Assembly (NCBI GenBank): GCA_965116935.1
Contig: OZ220737.1
Span: 4,588,001 to 4,652,000 of the forward strand
DNA: 64,000 nt
Source: VXYL01 sp965116935
GTDB taxonomy: Bacteria; Pseudomonadota; Gammaproteobacteria; Pseudomonadales; Azotimanducaceae
Direction of reading: 5' to 3'
A program made the translations under genes and the position numbers. This document shows positions 17,912 to 25,576 of this stretch, in pieces (positions within the stretch are counted from its first letter, which is position 1; each line of letters begins with the position of its first letter). The notes under the pieces were generated by a model, which ran no database searches, had not been told where the DNA came from, and was given only the letters and a program-made list of their open reading frames with translations.

Positions 17912-19035
17912 ACTAGGATCGGTCGGTCGTCCGGCGCGTCGTGCTGGCCAGGATGGGCTCGTCGCTTGAGATCGGGGTCCACCGAACGGAACCAGAACCG
18001 GCCGTCTTCGCCTTCCTCCCGCTCAAGCCGATTGCGATGCATCAGCAGATGGCAGTGGGCGATGGCCTCGCCGAGCGCCATCATCATCTGCCGTGCGTCC
18101 AGATGGCGCTTGAAGAGCACCGGCAGCAGGTCCTTGGCGGTGCGCGCCTCGTCCTGGCAGGTCTCCTCAATCGCCAGCATCCGGTCCTCGTGGTGGGCGA
18201 TGAGGTCCCTCAGGCGCTCGCGCACGCCATAGAACGGCAGGTTGTGCGCCGGCAGCACCAGGGTCCTTTCCGGGGTGTCGAGGAAGCGGTCGTGCGACTC
18301 CATCCAGTCCTTGAGCGGATTGGCCTCCGGCTCGGTGGCATGAACGCTTACGTTGCTGGTGATGACCGGCAGGATCTGATCGCCCGAGATCATCACGCCG
18401 AGGCTGCGGCAGTGCAGGCAAGCGTGCTCCGGCGAATGCCCCGACCCCACTTCCACATGCCAGTCGTGCTCGCCAATGGTGAGCATGTCGCCGTGCCGAA
18501 GGCGCTGGTAGCCGGCCGGAAACGACGCCGGCATAGTCATGCTCGACGTCTTGGCGGGCGCGGTGGACGAGCGCGACTCCCACATCGCCTGCACCCTCTG
18601 CATGTAGTCGGACGGCATGCCATAGCGGTGGTAGAACTGCTCGCCAAGCCAGCCGGAGCCGCGCGAGGACGGGCCCATCGTCGCAAACGAGCGCGCCTGG
18701 TAATACTCGGCGCGCGTCATGTAGAGCGGGCAGCGGAAATGATCCGTGATCTCGCCCGCCTGACCGATGTGATCCGGGTGCATGTGCGTGCAGATGACGC
18801 CTTTGACCGGCTTGCCCTTGAGTTCGGAGTCGAAGATGCGGTGCCAGAGGTCGCGCGTTTCCGCATTGCCAAGGCCCGTATCCACCACGAACCATCCGTC
18901 CGCGTCTTCAATGAGGTAGAGGTTGATGTGGGTGAGCGAGCCTCCCATCGGCATGGTCAGCCAACGCACGCCCTCCACGATCTCGACCGTGGTGCCGGAG
19001 GGAGGATGGGAGTCGTAGGGGTATTGAAGTGCCAT
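17908..19035 (-). CDS. Metallo-beta-lactamase-fold hydrolase
   Basis: This 375-residue hydrolase has the MBL metal motif CTHMHPDHIGQAGE (HxHxDH, residues about 90-97), a further His in VGSGHSPEHACLHC, and a LVLPAHNLPFYG His near the end. The C-terminal helical extension (RLRDLIAHHEDRMLAIEE) matches the glyoxalase-II-like, BLACT-domain group that cleaves thioesters or ester bonds. The ATG at 19035 begins MALQYPYDSHPP. The frame upstream of it is repeat sequence. It is followed by the small membrane gene with a 4-bp overlap. Confidence 0.85.
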   Translation of the reverse strand: MALQYPYDSHPPSGTTVEIVEGVRWLTMPMGGSLTHINLYLIEDADGWFVVDTGLGNAETRDLWHRIFDSELKGKPVKGVICTHMHPDHIGQAGEITDHFRCPLYMTRAEYYQARSFATMGPSSRGSGWLGEQFYHRYGMPSDYMQRVQAMWESRSSTAPAKTSSMTMPASFPAGYQRLRHGDMLTIGEHDWHVEVGSGHSPEHACLHCRSLGVMISGDQILPVITSNVSVHATEPEANPLKDWMESHDRFLDTPERTLVLPAHNLPFYGVRERLRDLIAHHEDRMLAIEETCQDEARTAKDLLPVLFKRHLDARQMMMALGEAIAHCHLLMHRNRLEREEGEDGRFWFRSVDPDLKRRAHPGQHDAPDDRPILV

Positions 19036-19107
19036 TGCCGGGATTATACGGCGTGCGCGAGCGCGCGGCGCTTTGGCAGATTTTTGCGCCGCTAAAGCCA
19101 ACGCGAG

Positions 19108-19480
19108 GCCTTCGGATGGAGGCCTCCGGATGGAGGGCGTCTCGCCCTCCATCGTGCCGCAGGCACGTAAGGGCATGCGGATGCCAGCGAGGAAGGGCTG
19201 GTTGGTTGGTGGCGCTGTTCGGGGCTGGCGCTTTGCTGGCGTTGCCTGGAACGCTTTCTTGCGGTCGCCTTGACCAGGCTCCGCTGCGTGCGCGCCTTCG
19301 GCACGCTTTGGAGGGCGGGACGCCCTCCTTCCAGAGAGGCCCTCGCAAGGCAGGGGCTGCTTGGGTCTGCCGGCGGGCTCTGTTCGGGGCTGGCGCTTTG
19401 TTGGCGTTGCCTGGGACGCTTGCTTGCGGTCGCCTTGGCCGGCTCCGAGGGACTCGTGAATGTCCGCTAGCGAAAACTGC
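19108..19480 (-). repeat. Dispersed repeat family C, two units in reverse orientation
   Basis: This block carries GGAGGGCGTCTCGCCCTCC near 19131 and GGAGGGCGGGACGCCCTCC near 19311, each linked to TGGCGTTGCCTGG(A/G)ACGCTT and CCTCGCAAGGCAGGGGC. It is the reverse complement of the units at 5064-5395. It fills the gap between the MBL gene promoter side and the acyl-CoA dehydrogenase. Confidence 0.82.
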
Positions 19481-19597
19481 CAGTGAGCCGCGAAGCGGCG
19501 CTAGTGCGGGCTCACCGGCTTTGAAGTATGGTTATGGGCTTTTGCGGCGGGGTTTGCCCGCCCGTGAGCGAGACGACAGAGGGAAGGGGACAACGCC

Positions 19598-20854
19598 ATG
19601 CCGATGAATGTGAAGCCGGTGCCGACGCTGGACGATGAGGTCAACGAGGTCCGGCTTGGCACTGCCGAAATCGTCAATCAGGAAATCCTGCCGAACGAGA
19701 ACGTGCTCTACGGCTGGCGCTCCGACGGCGGCTGGCCTTCCGAAACGCAGGTCAAGGAAGCCCGCGACGTGCGGGCGCATGTGCAGAACGTGGTCAAGAA
19801 GGCGAAGCTGTGGGCGCCGCACCTGCCGCCGGAGTTCGGTGGCATGGGGCTCTCCTTCATGCAACACGCCTACATGAACGAGGTGCTCGCCTACAGCCCC
19901 GGCGCCGCCTCCCTGTTCGGCGTCGTCGCGCCCAATTCCGGCAACCAGAAGATCCTGCTCAAGTACGGCACCCAAGAGCAGCACGAGAAGTGGCTGATCC
20001 CGCTCACCGAGGGGCGCATGCAGTCTGGCTTCTCCATGACCGAGCCACACAATGCCGGCTCCGACCCCCGCTCCATCCAGACCCGTGCCGTGCTCGACGG
20101 CGACGAGTGGGTCATCAACGGCCACAAGTGGTTCACGTCCAATGGCCACGGGGCGGACTTCTACATCGTCATGTGCCGAACGGCGGACCCCGACGATCCG
20201 GGCGGCGCGAACGAGAAGATGACCCAGATCATCGTGCCGAGGAAGACGCCGGGCGTGAACATCGTTCGCGGCGTGCCCGTGTGGGGCAAGGCGTCAAGCC
20301 ACTGCGAGATCATCTACGACAACGTGCGGGTGCCGAAGTCGAACCAGCTCGGCGGCACCGGTACCGGCCATCAGGCGGCGCAGGACCGCCTCGGCGCTGG
20401 CCGCATCTACCACTGCATGAACTCGGTGGGATCGATGTGGCGCTGCTTCGACCTGATGGTGGACCGCATCATGACCCGCGAGGTGCATGGCGGCGAGAAG
20501 CTCGAGGACAAGCAGTTCATGCAGGGCTTCATCGCCGACTCTTACATGGACATCCAGTCCTCCCGCCTAATGGTTGTGGATTGCGCCATGAAGATGGAGG
20601 AAGGGGCGGATTCGCGCACCGACATCTCCTCGATCAAGGTCTATGTGCCGAACGCCTACCACCGGGTGGTGGACCGCGCCATTCAGGTACACGGCGCCGC
20701 CGGCGTCTCCGGCGACTTCCCGTTCGCCGGCATGTACGAAGGTGCCCGCACCTTGCGCATCGCAGACGGACCCGACGAGGTGCATCGCATCCTGATCGCC
20801 AAGAACGTCCTCAGGCGCTACCACGCCGGCGAATCTTGGGACTTCGGCAACTAG
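19598..20854 (+). CDS. Acyl-CoA dehydrogenase
   Basis: This flavoprotein introduces a 2,3-double bond into an acyl-CoA. It has the 418-residue length and domain order of the ACAD family: an N-terminal helical domain, the FAD loop FSMTEPHNAGSDPRSIQT, INGHKWFTSNGHGAD, and the C-terminal IQVHGAAGVSGDFPFAGMYE followed by RTLRIADGPDEVHRILIAKN. The long N-terminal and the VHGAAGVSGD signature resemble ACAD10/11-type enzymes and proteins annotated for hydroxylated or long-chain substrates. Start preceded by AGGGAAGGGGACAACGCC. It is followed after 16 bp by an MhpD-like hydratase. Confidence 0.92.
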   Translation: MPMNVKPVPTLDDEVNEVRLGTAEIVNQEILPNENVLYGWRSDGGWPSETQVKEARDVRAHVQNVVKKAKLWAPHLPPEFGGMGLSFMQHAYMNEVLAYSPGAASLFGVVAPNSGNQKILLKYGTQEQHEKWLIPLTEGRMQSGFSMTEPHNAGSDPRSIQTRAVLDGDEWVINGHKWFTSNGHGADFYIVMCRTADPDDPGGANEKMTQIIVPRKTPGVNIVRGVPVWGKASSHCEIIYDNVRVPKSNQLGGTGTGHQAAQDRLGAGRIYHCMNSVGSMWRCFDLMVDRIMTREVHGGEKLEDKQFMQGFIADSYMDIQSSRLMVVDCAMKMEEGADSRTDISSIKVYVPNAYHRVVDRAIQVHGAAGVSGDFPFAGMYEGARTLRIADGPDEVHRILIAKNVLRRYHAGESWDFGN

Positions 20855-20870
20855 AGACGGGAACGAGAAC

Positions 20871-21575
20871 ATGCAAGAACTCGCACAAGCGATGTCAGGG
20901 GCCATTCGCGCCGGCGAACCCCTGCCGAAGATGCCCGAAGGGTTGAGTCTCGAAGACGCATACGCCCTGCAAAAGGACGTGGTGGCGCAAGTGGCCGGCG
21001 GGGATGTTTCGGGCCTCAAGGCCGGCATGACGGCTCCGGCCGGGCAGCAGGCGTTCGGCCTCACGCACCCGCTGATCGGCAGCCTGTATGGCGCCGGTCG
21101 GCTGGATCCGGGGGCGACCTTCGAAGGCTTGCCTGGCGTCAGCCTCGAATGCGAGATCGGCATCGTCGTGGACGCCAACGGCGCACCGAAGACGGCCGGC
21201 CCCGTCATCGAAGTGCCGCGCATGGCATTCGCGGACGAGGCGGACCGCAACGGCGCCAACCTCACCGCCTGCAACATCGCCGCGGACCGCTATATCGTCG
21301 GCGAACAGCAACCGCTCAGGGATTCCTACGGCGACATTCAGGTCACCCTCACCCGCGACGGCGAGCAAGTCACCACGGCCCCCGCGACGGACGCCCTAGG
21401 CGGCCCGCACGCGGCCCTCGCCTGGATGCTGAACGAGGCCAACGTCCGGGGCCTCGCGATCGAAGACGGCATGCTTCTGATCACCGGCGCCTGCGGCGGC
21501 ATCCACCCGGCAACGCCAGGGCACTACGTCGCCGACTACGGTTCCTTCGGCACCATCGAGTTCACGGTGACCTAA
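20871..21575 (+). CDS. 2-keto-4-pentenoate hydratase family protein (MhpD-like)
   Basis: The 234-residue protein matches the fumarylacetoacetase/MhpD-type hydratase fold. Motifs are LEDAYALQKDVVAQ, GLKAGMTAPAGQQAFGLTHP, the acidic GVSLECEIGIVVDA (ECE-type metal ligands), AADRYIVGE, and the end GHYVADYGSFGTIEFTV. Family members hydrate 2-hydroxypentadienoate or decarboxylate oxalocrotonate in aromatic meta-cleavage pathways. No other meta-cleavage gene is adjacent, so the substrate is open. It sits 16 bp after the acyl-CoA dehydrogenase, suggesting one transcript. Confidence 0.85.
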   Translation: MQELAQAMSGAIRAGEPLPKMPEGLSLEDAYALQKDVVAQVAGGDVSGLKAGMTAPAGQQAFGLTHPLIGSLYGAGRLDPGATFEGLPGVSLECEIGIVVDANGAPKTAGPVIEVPRMAFADEADRNGANLTACNIAADRYIVGEQQPLRDSYGDIQVTLTRDGEQVTTAPATDALGGPHAALAWMLNEANVRGLAIEDGMLLITGACGGIHPATPGHYVADYGSFGTIEFTVT

Positions 21576-21634
21576 GCGTCCTAAGAGTCCGTAACACGTT
21601 GATAGTTCGAGGATCTAACGCCAAGCGCCTGTCG

Positions 21635-21800
21635 GCGCCAGGGAAGGCAGAATGCCTTCCCTCCGAGGGCCCGTTCAAGGTCAAGTTCGGGCTACGAGCC
21701 AGCACCGTTCCTACGACGCAGCCTCCGACTAGCTCGTAAACAAGGCGGGCCTTTGGAGGGAAGGCATTCTGCCTTCCCTACGCGCCGCAAAGGCGCGTCT
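21635..21800. repeat. Dispersed repeat family B, inverted pair
   Basis: GGGAAGGCAGAATGCCTTCC near 21641 and GGGAAGGCATTCTGCCTTCC near 21758 are each near-perfect palindromes and are inverted relative to each other. GAGGGCCCG and CGGGCC(T)TTGGAGG lie inside. The same inverted pair occurs at 44245-44375. It occupies the convergent gap between the hydratase and the DUF2784 gene and may act as a bidirectional terminator, though no T-run follows. Confidence 0.8.
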
Positions 21801-21880
21801 CCTCGGCTTGGTTGGGCGCGCTCCCGCACGCTAGGGACCGCTTCAATGCCTTCCCTTCGGCTCTAAATCGGATGGCCGAC

Positions 21881-22240
21881 TCAGCGCCCGCGCCGTCGCC
21901 AGACGAACCAATACGCGGCCACGTTGATGGCCAGCAACGCCGCGACGAGGGGCCAGCGGAGCACGGGCAAGGCTTCGGGGTAGAGGATCGGGATGAGGTA
22001 GCGGTCGACGAACCCTTCCTCGTAGGCAGCTTCGCCTCCACGGATGCGAAGGGCGTTCTCCAGGTGCGTCAACGGACAGATCCAACCGAATGTCTCGATC
22101 GCCGTTGCCCACGCCAAGGCCGGCAGATGCAGCCAAACCATCTTCGGCCAACGCAACACCGTGAGCCCGCCCAGCACGGCGAACACCACGAAGCCGAGAT
22201 GCACCACCACGGCAATGTCAGCAAGGGCCTTGAAGATCAT
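21881..22240 (-). CDS. DUF2784 family membrane protein
   Basis: This is a small integral membrane protein of about 119 residues with four predicted helices: ADIAVVVHLGFVVFAVLGGL, LHLPALAWATAIETFGWICP, the LPVLRWPLVAALLAINVAA segment and a preceding amphipathic stretch. The motif ETFGWICPLTHLENALR is characteristic of DUF2784. The start at 22240 (MIFKALADIAVVVHL) matches the family N-terminus better than the more upstream ATG at 22273. It is divergent from the CoA-transferase gene. Function unknown. Confidence 0.85.
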   Translation of the reverse strand: MIFKALADIAVVVHLGFVVFAVLGGLTVLRWPKMVWLHLPALAWATAIETFGWICPLTHLENALRIRGGEAAYEEGFVDRYLIPILYPEALPVLRWPLVAALLAINVAAYWFVWRRRGR

Positions 22241-22315
22241 GCTCGAATCATCCGACAGTGCTTCCTTCCCCACGGGCGCGAGCTATAGTGCGCCGGTTCA
22301 GCCATCGGAGCACGC

Positions 22316-24676
22316 ATGAATCCGCTTTCCCGCTTCCGCATCGTTGAGGTCGGCATCGGCCCGGCATCCGGCATCGCCACCACCATCCTCGCCGACTTCG
22401 GCGCCGACGTGATCAAGGTCGTGCCGCCAGACGGCGACCCGTTCGCCGACATGCCCTCCTATCGACTGTGGACACGCGGCAAGCGTATCGTCCGGACGAA
22501 CCTTCGCTCCGAGGACGACATTGCCCGGCTGAAGCGCTTGATCACGGATTCCGCCGATGCAGTGCTGACGACCCTGAAGCCCGAAGCGAGAGAGCGCATC
22601 GGACTCACCCCCGAGGCCCTCGGCAGAGACGACCTCATCGTCGGCGTCATCACCGGCTTCGGCGAGGATGGCCCCTACGCTGCCTATCCCGGCTACGAGC
22701 CGGTGGTGGCGGCCAAGTCCGGGCGCATGCTCAACTTCGCCGGCGTCGCCGACCGCGAAGGTCCTAACTACTCCGCCCTGCAGGTGGGCACCCACGCCAC
22801 GGCGCAAAGCGCGGCAGCGGCCATGCTCGCCGCGCTGATCGGCCGGGAACTGAGCGGTGCGGCACTGTCGTTCGACACGTCCATGCTGCGCGGCATGATG
22901 CCCTACGAAATGGGCATCATGTCCATGGTGCAGTTGCAGGACACCGGCGCCCTCGATCGCCCCCAGGCGGCGCGAGACCGCACCAAGTCCATGCCCACCT
23001 TCAACTACCATCCCGTCCGCACCGCCGACGGCCAATGGCTCCAGCTCGGCAATCTGCTGCCGCATCTGCTCAACAATTTCTTCCGCGCCGCCGGGCTCAA
23101 GGAAGTGTTCGAGGACCCGCAATACGAAGGCGACCCGATGCGCTGGCCAGCCGACGTGCGCGAGGCGTTCCGCGACCGCCTGCTCGAACACATGCAGAGC
23201 CGCACGCTGGCAGACTGGACGGAACGCTTTGTGCGCGACGGCGGCGTGGTGTCGCATCCTTACCAGACCACGCAAGACGCCCTTGGCGACGAAGACTGCG
23301 TAGCGAACGGCCACGTGGTGGAACGCGAGGGCGTGACGCAGTTGGGCCCGGTTGCGAACCTCACCGAGAGCCCCGGCAACGTGGGTGGTGTGGCAACGGA
23401 AGTCGCATTCGACGCCATCGAACCCCGAACCCGCCCGACCGGCAACGGCAGGGCGAGCGACTCGCCAGCCAAGCCTCTCGCCGGCGTCACGGTGGTGGAA
23501 AGCGCCACCATCATCGCTGCGCCCTTGGGCGCGTCGGTCTTGGCCGATCTCGGCGCCCGCGTCATCAAGATCGAGCCGCTCACGGGCGATCCGTTCCGCG
23601 CCATGTTCCACGGCTTCGGCGCCTCCAAGTGCAACGCCGGCAAGGAGTGCATCTCGCTCGACCTCAAGAGCGCCGAAGGGCAGAAGATCGCCCAGGAGCT
23701 GGCGGCAAAGGCCGACATCTGGATTCACAACTACCGCATGGGCGTGCCGGAGAAGCTCGGCATCGGCTACGACGATCTCTCGGCCATCAATCCCAATCTC
23801 GTCTATGTCTCGGCAAATGGCTACGGGCCGAATGGACCCGGTGCCAAGCGTCCCTCCACCCATCCGATTCCGGGCGCGGCCCTCGGCGGCGTGGTGTGGC
23901 AAATGGGCGGCCTGCCCTCCACCGACGAGGAACTCGACAACGAAGGCTTGCGGGAGACGGCACGCAAGCTCCTGCGCGCCAACGAGGTAAACCCCGACCC
24001 CAACACATCGATGGTCGTGGCGACGGCGGCCCTCGTCGGGCTCGCGGCCCGACGTTCGCACGGCCGCGGCCAAAAGGTGTACGTCGATATGTTCGGCGCC
24101 AACGCCTGGGCCAACTGGGACGATTTCCTCAGCTACGAGGGCAAGCCCGAACGCACGCCCGTGGATGCCGACGGCTACGGCCTTGGCCCGCTGCAACGCC
24201 TGTATCGCTGCCGCGAGGGCTGGGTGTTCCTGATGGTCGTCACCGGCCGCGAGTGGGACGCGTTCGTGACGGAAACGGGCATCACCTCGGCGCGGGACGA
24301 CGACGACTTGGCCGAGACCCTCTCCGCCCTCTTCGCGGCGGACGACGCCGATGCCTGGGAGAGTCGCCTCGCCCCCAAGGGCATCGGCTGCGTGCGCGCC
24401 GACGGCCTGCCGCCGCAGGAGTTTTTCCTCCGCGACGCCCATTGCCAAGCGGAACACCTGGCGGTGCCGGCGGTGCATCCAGACTGGGGCGATTACCTGC
24501 GCAACGGCCCGATGGCCCGCTTCCGCAAGGGCGACGACTACCTCGGCACCGGTGCTGCCGGCGGCGCAACCGTCGCCCTGCTCAAGGAACTTGGCTATTC
24601 CGAAGCGGCAACCGAGGCCCTCATCGACGGCAAGCGCGTATTCGCCCGCCGCGAAGCCACGGCAGCAAGTGGCTGA
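22316..24676 (+). CDS. Class III (CaiB/BaiF) CoA-transferase, tandem fused copies
   Basis: The protein moves CoA between carboxylic acids and is 786 residues, twice the usual 380-400. Two CaiB/BaiF domains are present. Domain 1 (about 5-375) starts RIVEVGIGPASGIATTILAD and has its catalytic-type Asp187 in ALSFDTSMLRGMMP. Domain 2 (about 385-780) starts VTVVESATIIAAPLGASVLA and has Asp591 in KVYVDMFGANAWA. In unfused relatives two subunits interlock to form the dimer, so this fusion may be a pseudo-dimer. Domain 2 looks the more canonical. Substrate unknown. It lies among acyl-CoA genes and is transcribed alone from the gap after DUF2784. Confidence 0.9.
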   Translation: MNPLSRFRIVEVGIGPASGIATTILADFGADVIKVVPPDGDPFADMPSYRLWTRGKRIVRTNLRSEDDIARLKRLITDSADAVLTTLKPEARERIGLTPEALGRDDLIVGVITGFGEDGPYAAYPGYEPVVAAKSGRMLNFAGVADREGPNYSALQVGTHATAQSAAAAMLAALIGRELSGAALSFDTSMLRGMMPYEMGIMSMVQLQDTGALDRPQAARDRTKSMPTFNYHPVRTADGQWLQLGNLLPHLLNNFFRAAGLKEVFEDPQYEGDPMRWPADVREAFRDRLLEHMQSRTLADWTERFVRDGGVVSHPYQTTQDALGDEDCVANGHVVEREGVTQLGPVANLTESPGNVGGVATEVAFDAIEPRTRPTGNGRASDSPAKPLAGVTVVESATIIAAPLGASVLADLGARVIKIEPLTGDPFRAMFHGFGASKCNAGKECISLDLKSAEGQKIAQELAAKADIWIHNYRMGVPEKLGIGYDDLSAINPNLVYVSANGYGPNGPGAKRPSTHPIPGAALGGVVWQMGGLPSTDEELDNEGLRETARKLLRANEVNPDPNTSMVVATAALVGLAARRSHGRGQKVYVDMFGANAWANWDDFLSYEGKPERTPVDADGYGLGPLQRLYRCREGWVFLMVVTGREWDAFVTETGITSARDDDDLAETLSALFAADDADAWESRLAPKGIGCVRADGLPPQEFFLRDAHCQAEHLAVPAVHPDWGDYLRNGPMARFRKGDDYLGTGAAGGATVALLKELGYSEAATEALIDGKRVFARREATAASG

Positions 24677-24842
24677 TCCACGGATCGGGTGCCTTCCGCC
24701 GGCCTGGGACTCTCCGGGGGAACAGCACTCTTCCGGGGCAAGCGTCCCGAAGCCGGCCCGGGCAACCAACGGGCCCGTCTCGCGCGGAGGAGGCTGGGTG
24801 CACCTTCGGGCCCTTGCTTGCTTCGCCTTCGGCGCGAGGAGC

Positions 24843-25481
24843 GTGACGGGCCCCCGCTTCGAAACGACTCACACAGCGCCATCCGGCCGGTTCTTTGGTG
24901 TTGACTCTACTTCGAGATGCACCCGTTTTTGCTCCCTCACGCTGCTGACGGCGCTTGCAGCCTGCACGCCCGACCTCCCCCCCGCCACCGAGTTCGAGGT
25001 CATGCAGGCACTCGCCAAGGAGTACGTCCTGCCCCTAGGGCAACTCCCAGTCGTCAGCCAGCCAAGCGACTGCCGCACCGACGGCGAGACCAAGGCGTCG
25101 CTCCCCGCGGACCTCTTCGCCGCATTCCTGGCTGCCAACGCTTCTCGCGCCGGCTCCTTTGACCTCGCCCGCGCCGCACCCAGGCTGCTGGTGGATGACA
25201 GCGGCGACTCACCGCGGCGCATCGCCGCCCGCAGCCGGAGCCCGGCGCTGCTCATCTCCCGCGCCGGCCTCTTAGGCAACCAAGCCTTGGTCTGCATGGA
25301 GGTTTTTGGTACCGAAGAACGCTCGTTCTTCCTCCTCATGGAGCGCAATACCACCGGCGCGTGGTCCGTTAACTCCGAGCTCGAAGCGTGGCGCGAAGAC
25401 GAGCCGCTGTCGCCAGATCTGCCCCCAGAGGAACTCCCCGACGGCACCCTCTGGACCGGCGAAGGCACGAACTCGCAATAA
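24843..25481 (+). CDS. Hypothetical lipoprotein
   Basis: The product has a lipobox LAAC at about residues 38-41 after a hydrophobic stretch (FCSLTLLTALAAC), then a soluble domain of about 170 residues. No family was recognised. Visible patches are VMQALAKEYVLPLGQLP and RSFFLLMERNTTGAWSV. The start is uncertain: the only in-frame candidates close enough are GTG codons, and GTG 24843 is used here, leaving a long n-region. The frame upstream overlaps the CoA-transferase gene and is a shadow. Predicted outer-membrane or periplasmic location. Confidence 0.5.
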   Translation: MTGPRFETTHTAPSGRFFGVDSTSRCTRFCSLTLLTALAACTPDLPPATEFEVMQALAKEYVLPLGQLPVVSQPSDCRTDGETKASLPADLFAAFLAANASRAGSFDLARAAPRLLVDDSGDSPRRIAARSRSPALLISRAGLLGNQALVCMEVFGTEERSFFLLMERNTTGAWSVNSELEAWREDEPLSPDLPPEELPDGTLWTGEGTNSQ

Positions 25482-25576
25482 CAGGCCCCTCCGTCGATGC
25501 GCAAACTCGCTTCAGCAGCCTGTCGGACTTCGCCGCGCCGTGCGAAGTCGAAGGCTCGTAAACCCGGGCACGTTCG

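Noticed and set aside
22298..24769. 823-codon minus-strand frame opposite the CoA-transferase
   Set aside because: Complement of a clear double CaiB/BaiF gene; no motifs.
24690..24800. Possible shared repeat with 29610-29720 (AACGGGCCCGTCTCGC-type)
   Set aside because: Only a short stretch agrees and the rest diverges; two weak copies are not enough to define a repeat.
24351..24842. Upstream extension of the hypothetical lipoprotein
   Set aside because: Overlaps the CoA-transferase end in another frame and lacks a lipoprotein-like start.
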